Source: Gp6-AA40 sp035293405 (GTDB lineage: Bacteria > Acidobacteriota > Vicinamibacteria > Vicinamibacterales > UBA2999). Taken from it: DNA of 64,000 nt. The stretch is taken from contig DATDOE010000098.1 in assembly GCA_035293405.1 (NCBI GenBank), positions 86,041 to 150,040 of the forward strand, read 5' to 3'. The notes under the pieces are model-generated. The model was not told the DNA's origin. It saw only the letters and a program-made list of their open reading frames with translations, and made no database searches. Below, piece by piece: positions 8,559 to 19,400 of this stretch. Numbering within the stretch: the first letter of the stretch is position 1; each line of letters starts with the position of its first letter. The position numbers and the translations under genes were made by a program.

Positions 8559-8853
8559 GCGCGATGAACATGGCAAGCGCCGCGCCATCCCGCGATTCCG
8601 GCCGGTTGTGCAAACGACTCGCATTTGCCACGGAATCCGGTACAATGCAGGGACTGCAGGAAACGGAGAGCCCACAGATTCGTGGTGTGACTTTTCCGTT
8701 ACTACAAAAAGGTCATGATTTTGGAGGGCCCGCGGCCCTCCTGCCGCAGGCCCCGAGACGTGCTGGCGGGTCGAGGCGTTGCTCCAGGCTCCGAGCGACG
8801 ACAGCTTTGGTTGCGAACGCCGCATCACCGCTCAGAAATGTAGGAGACCTGAT
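8559..8853. other. Divergent intergenic region upstream of the NifA-like gene
   Basis: No gene is supported in this 295-bp gap. It holds a TACAAT hexamer at 8641-8646 that could be a -10 element for the downstream regulator but has no convincing -35 partner at 17 bp. It also has a short perfect hairpin at 8723-8741 (GGAGGGCC stem with CGC loop), which could lie in the 5' leader of the regulator mRNA. Confidence 0.5.
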
Positions 8854-10491
8854 ATGCCTGCCGCCAAACCGGGACCAGACGCCACCACAGCCGCACGCGA
8901 CGCGCGCCGACTCTCGACACTGCTCGAGGTCAGCCAGGCGCTCTCAGGCACGCTCAACTTCAAGTCCGCGTTACAACGGGTGCTCGGCACCTTGCTCCGT
9001 CATCACAGCGTCGTCCGCGGCATGGTCACCCTGCTGCGCGACGGCGAGCTGCACGTCGAAGCCGTCGAGGGCTTCGAGGATCGCGCACGAACGATTCGCA
9101 TCAAGCTCGGGGAGGGCATCACCGGAAAGGTGGTGGAGAGCGGCAAGCCGATCGTCGTGCCTCGCGTGAGCCGCGAGCCGGCGTTCCTCAACCTGGCGCC
9201 CCGGCGGCCAGAGAGTCCGAAGCAGGAGCTCACGTTCATCTGCGTTCCGATCACGCTGAACCGCGCCGCCGTTGGTGCGCTGGCCGTCGACTTGCGCTTC
9301 AAGGTGGAGCGGGACTACGACAGCAGCGTGAAGTTCTTCGGCGTCGTCAGCTCGATGATCGCGCAGGCGCTCAACGTCCAGCGGATGGTCGAGGAAGAAC
9401 GGCGCCGGCTGACCGATGAGAACACCCACCTGCGCCAAGAGCTCCGCGAGCGTTACGACTTTTCGAACATCATCGGGACCAGCGGGCCCACCAGGCAGAT
9501 GTACGAGCAGGTCGCGCAGGTCGCGCAGACCAACACCACGGTGCTCATCCGCGGCGAGTCCGGCACGGGCAAGGAGTTGATCGCCCATGCCATTCACTAC
9601 AACTCGCTGAGGGCAAAAAAGCCCTTCGTCAAGGTGAGCTGCGCGGCGTTGCCGGACACGCTCATCGAATCGGAGCTCTTCGGCTACGAGAAAGGCGCGT
9701 TCACCGGCGCCAACGCGCGGAAGAAGGGGCGTTTCGAGATGGCCGAAGCCGGCACCCTCTTCCTCGACGAGATCGGCGACATCAACCTCGGCACGCAGGT
9801 GAAGCTGCTGCGCGTGCTGCAGGAGCGCGAGTTCGAGCGGCTGGGCGGCACCGAGACGGTCAAGGTCAACGTGCGGCTGATTGCCGCCACCAACAAGGAC
9901 ATGGAGAAGGCGCTGGCCGACGGGACGTTCCGCGAGGACCTCTATTACCGGTTGAACGTCTTCACCATCTTCGTGCCGCCCTTGCGCGATCGGAAGGCCG
10001 ACCTCCTGCTGCTGGCCGATCACTTCCTCGAGAAGTTCTCCCGCGAGCACGGCAAGGTGATCAAGCGGATCTCCACGCCCGCGATTGACATGCTCATGGC
10101 CTATCACTGGCCGGGCAACGTGCGGGAAATGGAGAACTGTCTCGAGCGCTCCGTGCTGGTCTGCGACGGCGGCGTGATTCACGGGCATCACCTGCCACCG
10201 TCGCTGCAGACGGCGGACTCCTCGGGCACCGTCACGCGCGTGGCGCTCAAGGATGCGGTCGCCGGCTACGAGCGCGACATGATCCTCGACGCGCTGAAAA
10301 CCACCCGCGGCAACCGCGCGAAGGCGGCGCGACTGCTCGATACGACGGAACGGATCCTGAACTACAAGGTGCGCGGATACGGCATCGACGTACGGCGCTA
10401 CAAGACGCCAGAGGTCGGCCGTCGCGGTCCGACCGATGCATCCTCGTCGGAGTCGTCGCGCGACATGCCGATCGCGGTATCGTCGCAATAG
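8854..10491 (+). CDS. Sigma-54-dependent transcriptional activator, NifA-like (GAF, AAA+, Fis HTH)
   Basis: A 545-residue enhancer-binding protein. A GAF sensory domain lies at about 15-175 (LGEGITGKVVESGKPIVVP). The sigma-54 AAA+ domain follows, with Walker A GESGTGKE at 234-241, the sigma-54 contact loop GAFTGA at 281-286 and Walker B TLFLDEIGD at 301-309. A C-terminal Fis-type HTH (RAKAARLLDTTERILNYKV) binds upstream activating sites. The GAF-AAA-Fis order is that of NifA, but no nitrogen-fixation gene is present, so the controlled pathway is unknown. The ATG at 8854 has a good ribosome site (AGGAG about 8 nt upstream); the ATG at 8779 is less likely. Confidence 0.92.
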   Translation: MPAAKPGPDATTAARDARRLSTLLEVSQALSGTLNFKSALQRVLGTLLRHHSVVRGMVTLLRDGELHVEAVEGFEDRARTIRIKLGEGITGKVVESGKPIVVPRVSREPAFLNLAPRRPESPKQELTFICVPITLNRAAVGALAVDLRFKVERDYDSSVKFFGVVSSMIAQALNVQRMVEEERRRLTDENTHLRQELRERYDFSNIIGTSGPTRQMYEQVAQVAQTNTTVLIRGESGTGKELIAHAIHYNSLRAKKPFVKVSCAALPDTLIESELFGYEKGAFTGANARKKGRFEMAEAGTLFLDEIGDINLGTQVKLLRVLQEREFERLGGTETVKVNVRLIAATNKDMEKALADGTFREDLYYRLNVFTIFVPPLRDRKADLLLLADHFLEKFSREHGKVIKRISTPAIDMLMAYHWPGNVREMENCLERSVLVCDGGVIHGHHLPPSLQTADSSGTVTRVALKDAVAGYERDMILDALKTTRGNRAKAARLLDTTERILNYKVRGYGIDVRRYKTPEVGRRGPTDASSSESSRDMPIAVSSQ

Positions 10492-11925
10492 ATGCCTGTC
10501 GCTCGTCGACTCCCGACTCCCAACTTCCAACTCCCAAAGAACCGCACCGGTTGGAGGTTGGGGGTTGGAGGTTGCGGGTTGGGGATTGGGAGTTGGGCCG
10601 CGGCTCTTATGTGCGCCGCCGCCGCCATGGGATGCGGCAAGAAAGGCCCGCCCCTTGCTCCCATCGTCCATATTCCTGCCGCGGTCGAGCGGATTGAGGC
10701 GCGGCGTCGGGGCAGCGAGGCCCTGGTGACCCTCACGGTGCCCGCTCGAAATATCGACGGGTCGATGCCGGCAGATGTCGGCCGCGTGGAGGTGTACGGC
10801 TACACCGGTGTGGCAGCGCCGCCCCGGGGCAGGTTTCTCGATGTGGCGACGCTGGTCGGGACGGTTACGGTGCCACCTTCCACGGCCGACGCGCCGGCTC
10901 CACCGGGCAATGCGCCCCCGAAGCCCGGAGAGGTCACTCAGGGATCCCCTGTGACGGTTCGCGAGTCGCTTGGTGCTGAAGCGCTGGTGGCCAAACCGAT
11001 CCCGCCACCGGCCACCACCGGACGGGGATCAGGTGCCACGCCCACCGCGACACCACCCGTCACGGCGCCCACCGGATCGGCGAGCGAGCCCACGGGATCT
11101 CTTCGCCGCTTCTATCTGGCGATCGCCTTCAGTCCGCGCGGCCGTTCCGGCCCGCCGAGCCCCGTTGCGGAGTTGCCGCTGACGCTGCTCCCCGACGCGC
11201 CGCAGAACGTCACGGCCACCCACACCGCCGACAGAGCCGTGCTCACGTGGGAGCCGGCAGGGGGTCTCGTGGGGTTCATCCTCGAACGGCCGCTCGCGAA
11301 CGAGCCCACGCCGCTCGACGACAATGCCCCGCCCGTCACCGCATCGGGTTCGACGGCGGCAGGTCTGCCCGACGGCCCGACCCGTTACAACGTGTACCGC
11401 GAGATCGCGCCCGCGGCAGCTCGAGGGCCGGCGAGTGCCACGGCGCTCGAGCCACAACCGTCGCATGACCCCCTGAACAGCGCGCCCCTCGAGGCGCTGA
11501 CGTTCTCGGATGCATTGCCCGTACTCGACGGCCGGGAACGCTGTTATACGGTGACGGCGGTTCGCGGGACCGGGTCGAGCGCGGTCGAGGGTGACCCTTC
11601 CTCACCTGCGTGTGTCGCGTCGACCGACGATTTCCCCCCGGCCGCACCCGCCGGCCTACAAACCACGAGCGCGGACGGCGCGATCAACCTGGTCTGGGAG
11701 CCCAACACCGAGCCCGACCTCGCCGGCTACCTGGTCTTGCGCGGCGAAGCTGGCGATGCCACACTGACTTCGCTCACCGACACCGTGGTGACCGAGGCCC
11801 GGTTCACGGACCGCACCGTCCGTCCAGGCGTTCGTTACGTCTACGCGGTGCAGGCGTTCGACACGCATCTGCCGAGACCGAACGTCAGTGCCGAATCGGT
11901 GCGTGCGGAAGAGACGGCGCGCTAG
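10492..11925 (+). CDS. Lipoprotein with fibronectin type III domains; leader built from repeats
   Basis: A 477-residue protein starting directly after the activator's stop codon. The leader ends in a lipobox (AAAAMGC, then GKKGPPLAP). Unusually, residues of about 6-36 of the leader (LPTPNFQLPK, WRLGVGGCGLGIGSW) are encoded by a 7-bp repeat array with inverted arms at 10508-10597. After a Pro/Thr-rich linker there are beta-sandwich segments of FN3 type, clearest near the C-terminus (PAGLQTTSADGAINLVWEPN, PDLAGYLVLRGE, VYAVQAFD). It is probably attached to a membrane and binds protein or sugar partners. No catalytic residues are seen. Confidence 0.78.
   Translation: MPVARRLPTPNFQLPKNRTGWRLGVGGCGLGIGSWAAALMCAAAAMGCGKKGPPLAPIVHIPAAVERIEARRRGSEALVTLTVPARNIDGSMPADVGRVEVYGYTGVAAPPRGRFLDVATLVGTVTVPPSTADAPAPPGNAPPKPGEVTQGSPVTVRESLGAEALVAKPIPPPATTGRGSGATPTATPPVTAPTGSASEPTGSLRRFYLAIAFSPRGRSGPPSPVAELPLTLLPDAPQNVTATHTADRAVLTWEPAGGLVGFILERPLANEPTPLDDNAPPVTASGSTAAGLPDGPTRYNVYREIAPAAARGPASATALEPQPSHDPLNSAPLEALTFSDALPVLDGRERCYTVTAVRGTGSSAVEGDPSSPACVASTDDFPPAAPAGLQTTSADGAINLVWEPNTEPDLAGYLVLRGEAGDATLTSLTDTVVTEARFTDRTVRPGVRYVYAVQAFDTHLPRPNVSAESVRAEETAR
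10508..10597. repeat. Heptamer repeat array with inverted arms inside a leader sequence
   Basis: The left arm (10508-10536) consists of GACTCCC / AACTTCC-like 7-bp units. The right arm (10549-10597) has seven successive 7-bp units, GGTTGGA, GGTTGGG, GGTTGGA, GGTTGCG, GGTTGGG, GATTGGG, AGTTGGG, which are complementary to the left arm. The array is translated as part of the lipoprotein leader. Confidence 0.85.
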
Positions 11926-11970
11926 CTGGTTGGTCGTTGGTGATTGATCATTCGTGTTCGTGGAGTGCCT

Positions 11971-12623
11971 ATGAAGTTGTTTATCGACACCGGCAACCTG
12001 AAGGAAATCGAACCGCTCGCCGCGATCGGCATTCTCGATGGAGTGACGACCAATCCCTCGCTGCTCGCGAAAGAGCCTGGTGACTACCGCAAGATCCTGA
12101 AGCAGATCTGCCAGACGGTGAAGGGACCGGTCAGCGCCGAAGTGGTCGCCACCGATACGGCCGGCATGCTGCGAGAAGGGCGCGACCTGGCCGGCATCGA
12201 CGAGCACATCGTCGTCAAGGTGCCGTTTACCAAGGACGGCGTGAAGGCGTGCAAGACGCTGGCGTCGGAGGGTCTGCGCGTCAACGTGACGCTGATCTTC
12301 TCGGCCACGCAGGCGTGGCTTGCGGCCAAGGCCGGCGCCACGTACGTCAGTCCGTTCGTGGGCCGGCTCGACGACATCGGGACCACGGGTATGCACCTGG
12401 TCCAGGAGATCGTCGACATCTTCGACAACTTCGAGTACGCCACCGAAGTGCTCGTCGCCAGCGTCCGTCATCCGATTCACATCGTCGAGGCCGCGCGCAT
12501 GGGCGCCGACGTTGTCACGGTGCCGGCGACGGTCATCGAGCAGTGCTTCAAGCACCCGCTCACGGACATCGGGCTCGAGAAGTTCCTCAAGGACTGGGAG
12601 AAGGCGCAGGCCGCGAAGGTCTA

Positions 12624-12624
<1 letters not shown>
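11971..12624 (+). CDS. fsa: Transaldolase / fructose-6-phosphate aldolase family protein
   Basis: A 217-residue TIM-barrel enzyme of the short transaldolase (TalC/FSA) family, close to the usual length. The family start MKLFIDTGNLKEI is followed by DGVTTNPSLLAKE, and the Schiff-base lysine is in HIVVKVPFTKDGVKAC. Further family blocks are RVNVTLIFSATQAWLAAKAG and YVSPFVGRLDDIG. It transfers a dihydroxyacetone unit in the non-oxidative pentose phosphate pathway, or cleaves fructose 6-phosphate; the two activities cannot be told apart by sequence inspection alone. The ATG at 11971 matches the family N-terminus. Its stop overlaps the next start by one base. Confidence 0.92.
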
Positions 12625-14156
<1,532 letters not shown>

Positions 14157-14194
14157 GAGGGGGGCATGTGCTCGAATGCTAGAATTGCCCGATT

Positions 14195-15733
14195 TTGCGC
14201 AAAATCCTGATCGCCAACCGCGGGGAGATCGCGGTGCGCGTGATTCGCGCGTGCCGCGACCTGAGCCTCGAGTCGGTGGCGGTCTATTCCGAGTGCGATC
14301 GTGCCGCGCGTCACGTCCGGATGGCGGACGAGGCGGTGGCCATCGGGCCCAACCCTCCCGCCGACAGCTACCTCCGTATCGACCGCATCATCGACGCGGC
14401 TCGCGCATCCGGTGCCGACGCGGTCCATCCCGGCTACGGCTTTCTATCCGAGAACGAGGATTTCGCGGCGGCGTGTCGCGACGCGGGTTTGACCTTCGTG
14501 GGCCCCACCGCTGAGGCCATCGCGCTGATGGGCAACAAGACCGCGGCGCGAAAGGCCGCGATTGCGGCAGGAGTGACGGTCGTCCCGGGGACGGAGGAGC
14601 CACTCGGGGCCGATGTTCCTGATGGCGCGATCGCGAGCATCGCGCGTGGCATCGGCTACCCGATCATGGTCAAAGCCGTCGCCGGCGGTGGCGGTAAGGG
14701 CATGCGAGTCGTTCAACAGCCCGCGGATCTGCATTCGGCTGTTCGGGCTGCGCGCTCAGAGGCCGGTGCCGCGTTCGGCGATTCCTCCATCTATCTCGAG
14801 CGCGTCATCGAGCGGCCCCGCCATATCGAGGTCCAGCTGCTCGCCGACCACCACGGTACGGTGCTGCCCTTCGTCGAGCGCGAGTGCTCAATTCAGCGTC
14901 GTCATCAGAAAGTCATCGAAGAGACGCCATCGCCGGCGGTCTCGCCTGCGCAGCGCGCCCGAATGGCCGCGGCAGCGGCGGGCGTCGCGGCCTCGGTCGG
15001 CTATACCAACGCCGGCACCATCGAATTCCTTGTGGACGCGGACGGACGTTTCTACTTCCTCGAAATGAACACGCGAATCCAGGTGGAGCACCCGATCACT
15101 GAGATGGTCACCGGCGTTGACCTGGTGCAGTGGCAGATTCGCATCGCCGCTGGTGAAGCGCTCAGCGTTCGGCCCGACCAGTTGTTGAGGCCGAATGGCC
15201 ACGCCATCGAGTGCCGGATCTACGCGGAAGACCCTGATGCGGGCTTTCTGCCGTCTCCCGGCCGCATTTCCTCGCTTCGTGTGCCACAGGGTCCGGGCAT
15301 CCGCGATGACAGTTGGGCCGAGTCCGGCACCGAGGTGCCGATCTTCTACGATCCGCTGATTTCCAAGCTGATTGCCTGGGGTGAGGACCGTCCGCAGGCG
15401 ATCGCTCGCCTGCGGCGTGCATTGCTCGAATACGAAGTGCGTGGTATCCGCACCAGCGTCCCCTTCTTCCATTGGATGCTCCGCCAGCCGGCGTTCCTCG
15501 AGGCACGGTGTCACACCAGCTTTCTGGACGAGCTCTTGCAACAGCGCGGTAACGAGGGCTTTTCCGAGGTGGATCCGTCCCTCGCGGAGGTCGCGGCGAT
15601 TGCGGCGTGTCTGGCCGACGCCTCACGCGCCCACACGCCCCACGAAGCCCGTGCCGGGCGCGTAGTGGAGCAGCCGGCCTCGTCGGCGCGGACCTGGAAA
15701 GGTCGCGCACGGCTCGAGAGTCTGCGCGGATGA
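14195..15733 (+). CDS. Acyl-CoA carboxylase, biotin carboxylase subunit
   Basis: A 512-residue ATP-grasp enzyme that carboxylates biotin on the carrier protein with bicarbonate and ATP. It begins RKILIANRGEIAVRVIRACR and has the substrate block HPGYGFLSENEDFA, the glycine-rich ATP loop KAVAGGGGKGMRVV, ERECSIQRRHQKVIEE and the catalytic EMNTRIQVEHPITEMVTG. The C-terminal 50 residues after the biotin carboxylase domain are poorly conserved. The TTG at 14195 gives the exact family start. A TAGAAT hexamer (14180-14185) just before it could be an internal -10 element. The gene overlaps the biotin carrier gene by 4 bp. Confidence 0.94.
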   Translation: MRKILIANRGEIAVRVIRACRDLSLESVAVYSECDRAARHVRMADEAVAIGPNPPADSYLRIDRIIDAARASGADAVHPGYGFLSENEDFAAACRDAGLTFVGPTAEAIALMGNKTAARKAAIAAGVTVVPGTEEPLGADVPDGAIASIARGIGYPIMVKAVAGGGGKGMRVVQQPADLHSAVRAARSEAGAAFGDSSIYLERVIERPRHIEVQLLADHHGTVLPFVERECSIQRRHQKVIEETPSPAVSPAQRARMAAAAAGVAASVGYTNAGTIEFLVDADGRFYFLEMNTRIQVEHPITEMVTGVDLVQWQIRIAAGEALSVRPDQLLRPNGHAIECRIYAEDPDAGFLPSPGRISSLRVPQGPGIRDDSWAESGTEVPIFYDPLISKLIAWGEDRPQAIARLRRALLEYEVRGIRTSVPFFHWMLRQPAFLEARCHTSFLDELLQQRGNEGFSEVDPSLAEVAAIAACLADASRAHTPHEARAGRVVEQPASSARTWKGRARLESLRG

Positions 15734-16326
15734 CGTACGAGGTCGAGGCGGGAGGGCGGAGCCGCACGATCGAGGTCCAGCGCCAGGGTCGGGAATGGCA
15801 GGTGACGCTCGACGGCCGGACGATGCCGGTGAGCGTCACTGATGTAGGAGGCCGATGGTCGTTGTTGATCGGGCCGCCTGAAGGCGGCCCCCACGATCCT
15901 GGCGTAGAGGCCGCCTTCGGGCGCCCCCCGAACGATCTTGGCGTAGGGGCCGCCTTCAGGCGGCCCATGAAGAGCTACGAGGTCAGGATCGACGGACACG
16001 GGAACGGCGAACGGATCGTCCATGTGAACGGTCACGCCGTGCCGGTCTCAATGATCGATCCACGGGCGCGTCTCACGCGCGGCTTGAAGGCTGTCGCGAG
16101 CGCGGGTCCGGGTCCGCACGCGATCGTGGCGCCGATGCCGGGGCGGATCGTGAAGGTGCTGGTGGCGGCAGGAGATGTCGTCACGGCGCACCAGGGTCTC
16201 GTGGTCGTGGAAGCGATGAAGATGGAGAACGAGCTGCGGTCGCCGAAGGCGGGTACTGTGACTGAAGTTCGGGTGACCGAAGGGCGTTCGGTGGATGCAA
16301 ACGCTGTACTGATAGTGATGGAGTAA
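15730..16326 (+). CDS. Biotin carrier protein of acyl-CoA carboxylase, with an in-frame palindrome insertion
   Basis: A 198-residue protein whose C-terminal biotinyl domain has the biotinylation site VVEAMKMENE (Lys164) within PMPGRIVKVLVAAGDVV. It carries carboxybiotin between the two preceding subunits. The N-terminal half is an acyl-CoA carboxylase carrier-type beta domain split by residues 48-79 (GPPEGGPHDPG ... VGAAFRRP). These 32 residues are encoded exactly by the three-palindrome cluster at 15871-15966. Sequence on both sides (GRWSLLI and KSYEVRIDG) reads as one continuous domain. The insertion is a multiple of three and keeps the frame open. Confidence 0.9.
   Translation: MTYEVEAGGRSRTIEVQRQGREWQVTLDGRTMPVSVTDVGGRWSLLIGPPEGGPHDPGVEAAFGRPPNDLGVGAAFRRPMKSYEVRIDGHGNGERIVHVNGHAVPVSMIDPRARLTRGLKAVASAGPGPHAIVAPMPGRIVKVLVAAGDVVTAHQGLVVVEAMKMENELRSPKAGTVTEVRVTEGRSVDANAVLIVME
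15871..15966. repeat. Three GC-rich palindromes inserted in frame in a coding region
   Basis: Palindrome 1 (15871-15890) is GGGCCGCCT-GA-AGGCGGCCC, palindrome 2 (about 15909-15928) is a degenerate copy, and palindrome 3 (15947-15966) is GGGCCGCCT-TC-AGGCGGCCC. Copies 2 and 3 are preceded by GTAG, as are the palindromes elsewhere in the window. The cluster is 96 bp, exactly 32 codons. Confidence 0.9.
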
Positions 16327-16402
16327 TTCAGAATGCGGAATTCAGAATGCAGACATGGCGTCGCATCTTGCGTTCTGAATTCTGAATTCTGAATTCTGCA
16401 TT
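16327..16402. repeat. Heptamer repeat with inverted arms filling an intergenic gap
   Basis: The whole gap between the biotin carrier stop and the TamB-like start is repeat. The left arm (16327-16353) has GAATTCAGAATGC units and the right arm (about 16371-16402) has CTGAATT heptamers in tandem. The arms can pair into a long stem with an 18-nt loop. The transcript would carry this hairpin just ahead of the TamB-like start codon. Confidence 0.85.
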
Positions 16403-19400
16403 GTGACTTTCAAGTCTCTGACTTCCGTGCTCTCCCATCCTCACACACAGAGGACGCGCCGCATTCTGCGCCGCGTGGTGGCGACGTGTGCGGTGATCCT
16501 GGCGGTGGCGTTCGTCACCTCGGTCTCCATGGACGTCGGACCGGCGCTGAAGTCCCAGGCCGAGACGCAGGGTTCGCGATTCATCCAGCGCCCCATGCAC
16601 ATCGGCCGGCTCGAGGTGCGTCTCTGGGACGGCAGCTACATCGTTGAGAACCTGCGGATCGACGGCCTGGTCCCCGGATCGACGCCATTCCTGATCGCCA
16701 AGCAGATCACCGTCTCCATGCCGTGGCGCACACTCTTCAACCGGCGCGTCGTCTTCGACAAGATCGAGATGACCGATTGGCGGATGCATGTCGAGACCAC
16801 GCCAGACGGGCGTCACAACTTCCCGAAGTTCACGCGCGACGGGCCACGTGGCAAGAGCCAGTGGACGACCACGCTGCAGTACGTCCGCGCATATCGCGGC
16901 GAGTTCACCTACCAGGATTTCGGGACGCCGTGGAGCATCGTGGCGCGGAACCTCGATGTGACGGTGTCGAAGCCGGCGTCGGACTATCGGGGCTCCGCCA
17001 AGTTCACTGACGGTCTCGTCGCGATCCAGAACTACGTGCCGTTCCGGACCGACATGGCGTCGAGCTTCAAGATCGACGGCGGCCGGGTCATCTTCGACCG
17101 CATCGATCTGACGACCGAAGGGACGCACTCGGTCCTCAACGGCGACGCCAACATGTCGTACTGGCCTGAGCTGATGATGCAGGTGAAGTCGACGATCCAA
17201 TTCCCGAAGATGCGCGAGCTGTTCTTCGCCGGCGACACCTTTTCGCTCATGGGTGAGAGCCAGTTCACTGGCACGTTTCACCTGTTCAAGGAGCCCCAGC
17301 CGAACGCCCCAGGGCAGACGCGCACCGGGCGCGAGCTGAAAGGCGAGTTCCGCAGCGCGACCCTCGGCGTCAATCAGTACCGCTTTGGCGACCTGCACGG
17401 CGACGTTCGCTGGACCCCGGAAGCGCTGGCGGTGACCGATGCGTCGGCCACGCTGTACGGGGGCGCCGCGCGATTCACGTACCGGATGGCTCCACTGAAT
17501 GCGAAGGGCGTCACCCCGACGGCGCGCTTCGAGACCGACTACGCGAACGTGGACCTGACGACGCTCAGCGACTTCCTCGAGCTCGACGGCATCCGGCTGG
17601 CCGGTCGCGCATCAGGGAGCAACGTCCTCGAGTGGCCGCTTCGCCGCTACCGGGAGCACACTGGTGGCGGGGTGCTCCGGCTGACTCCGCCCGCTGAGAC
17701 AGTGTTGATGACCCGCACCATGCCGCTCGAGCGTATCGTCGCGGAAGAGACGCGGGGGGAAGACGCCGGTCCGTTCAGCCCGCTCACGCCATTCGAACCG
17801 GTATCCATCGGCGGGGAGATCCCGTACACGTTCGGTGCTGAATGGATTGATCTGGCCCCGGGCCACGTGGCCACCGAGTCCACGCTCGTCGAGTTCCAGG
17901 GCCGGACGAAATACGGCGACGACTCCCGCATTCCCTTTCACGTGTCGAGTGCCGACTGGCAGGAAAGCGATCGGGTGTTTGCCGGCATCCTCACGGCCTT
18001 CGGGTCGCGAACCCGCGCCATCCCGATCAGCGGGCACGGCACGTTCGACGGCGTGATGACCGAGACCTTCCCGCGCCCGCGCATCGAGGGCAGCTTCAAC
18101 GGCGAGCAGATGCGGGCCTGGGACGTCGTGTGGGGCGCGGTGCGCGGCGACGCCGTGATTCAGAACAGCTACGTCGATGTGAAGGACGTCACGATCACGT
18201 CCGGCGCGTCAACGATCAAGACCGCTGGCCGCTTCTCCATGGGCTTTCCGCGCCGGGACGGTGGTGAGGAGATTGACGCACGCATCGAGATCTCGCGCCG
18301 CCCGGTCGCCGACCTTCGACACGCGTTCAACATCGACGACTACGACGTGGACGGGACGCTGTCCGGAGAGTTCCATGTCTTCGGGAATTACCTCACGCCT
18401 CTTGGCTTCGGCAGGATGGAGATTGCCGACGCCGTTGCCTACGGCGAGCCCCTCGAGTCAGCGTCGGCGTCGGTCCGGCTCGAAGGGGACGGCGCCCGCA
18501 TGGAGAACGTGCAGATCACGAAAGGAGGTGGCCGCGGCACGGGTGCCGCTTTCATCGGATGGAATGGGACCTACTCGTTCACCTTCGACGCGCGCGGAAT
18601 CCCGGTCGAGTCGGTTGCTGCAGGCAAGGGGCTCGGGTTGCCGCTGGCCGGGGTCCTCGATTTCACGACCAGCGGCAGCGGATCGTTCGACGCGCCGCGC
18701 TATGAAGTGAAGGGTACGCTGCGGGACCTCTTCGTTGCCGATGAAGGCATCGGACAGGTGGTCGGCGACATCAACGTCAACGGCGAGCTGATGACGCTGC
18801 GGCTCGAAGCCGCCTCACCCCGCCTGGCGGTGTCGGTGGCCGGCCGGATCGCGCTCACACCGGAGAAAGACGCCGACGTCACGCTCACCGTCGCTGACAC
18901 GTCGCTCGATCCGTACGTGCGCGTGTTTCTCCCGCAACTCTCGCCCTACACCACTGCCGTGGCGAGTGGCTCGATACGCGTGGTCGGCGAGCTGAACGAT
19001 ATCGATCATCTGCTCGTGGACGTGACCGTCGATCAGGTCGACATGCGGCTCTTCGACTACGCCCTGCGCAACGCGCGGCCGATCCGGCTGGCGCTCGATC
19101 GCCACGCGGTGCGGATTACCGACATGCGCCTCGTGGGACAGGACACGCAGCTCGACCTCGCCGGCCTGGCCAACCTGCACGACGAGACGGTCAATGTGCG
19201 TCTCAGCGGCGACGCCAACCTGGCCGTGCTCCAGGGGTTCGTGCCCAATATCCGCAGCACCGGCATGGCGATTCTGTCCGCCGCCCTGGAGGGACCGCTC
19301 AAAGACCCCATCGTCGGCGGGACCTTCGAGATCAACAACGGCCGCATCCGCCACTTCTCGCTGCCGCACGCGCTCGAGAACATCAACGGCGCCGTGCGCT

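Noticed and set aside
8641..8646. Full sigma-70 promoter before the NifA-like gene
   Set aside because: A TACAAT is present, but no -35 hexamer lies at usable spacing.
10508..10597. CRISPR-like repeats
   Set aside because: Units are 7 bp, contiguous, without spacers, and there are no cas genes.
8971..10671. Long open frame antisense to the NifA-like activator
   Set aside because: Strong domain evidence is on the plus strand; the antisense frame is a result of high GC and has no protein-like features.
12249..12623. Extended N-terminus of the carboxyltransferase frame
   Set aside because: This part overlaps transaldolase in another frame; the conserved carboxyltransferase start is at GTG 12624.
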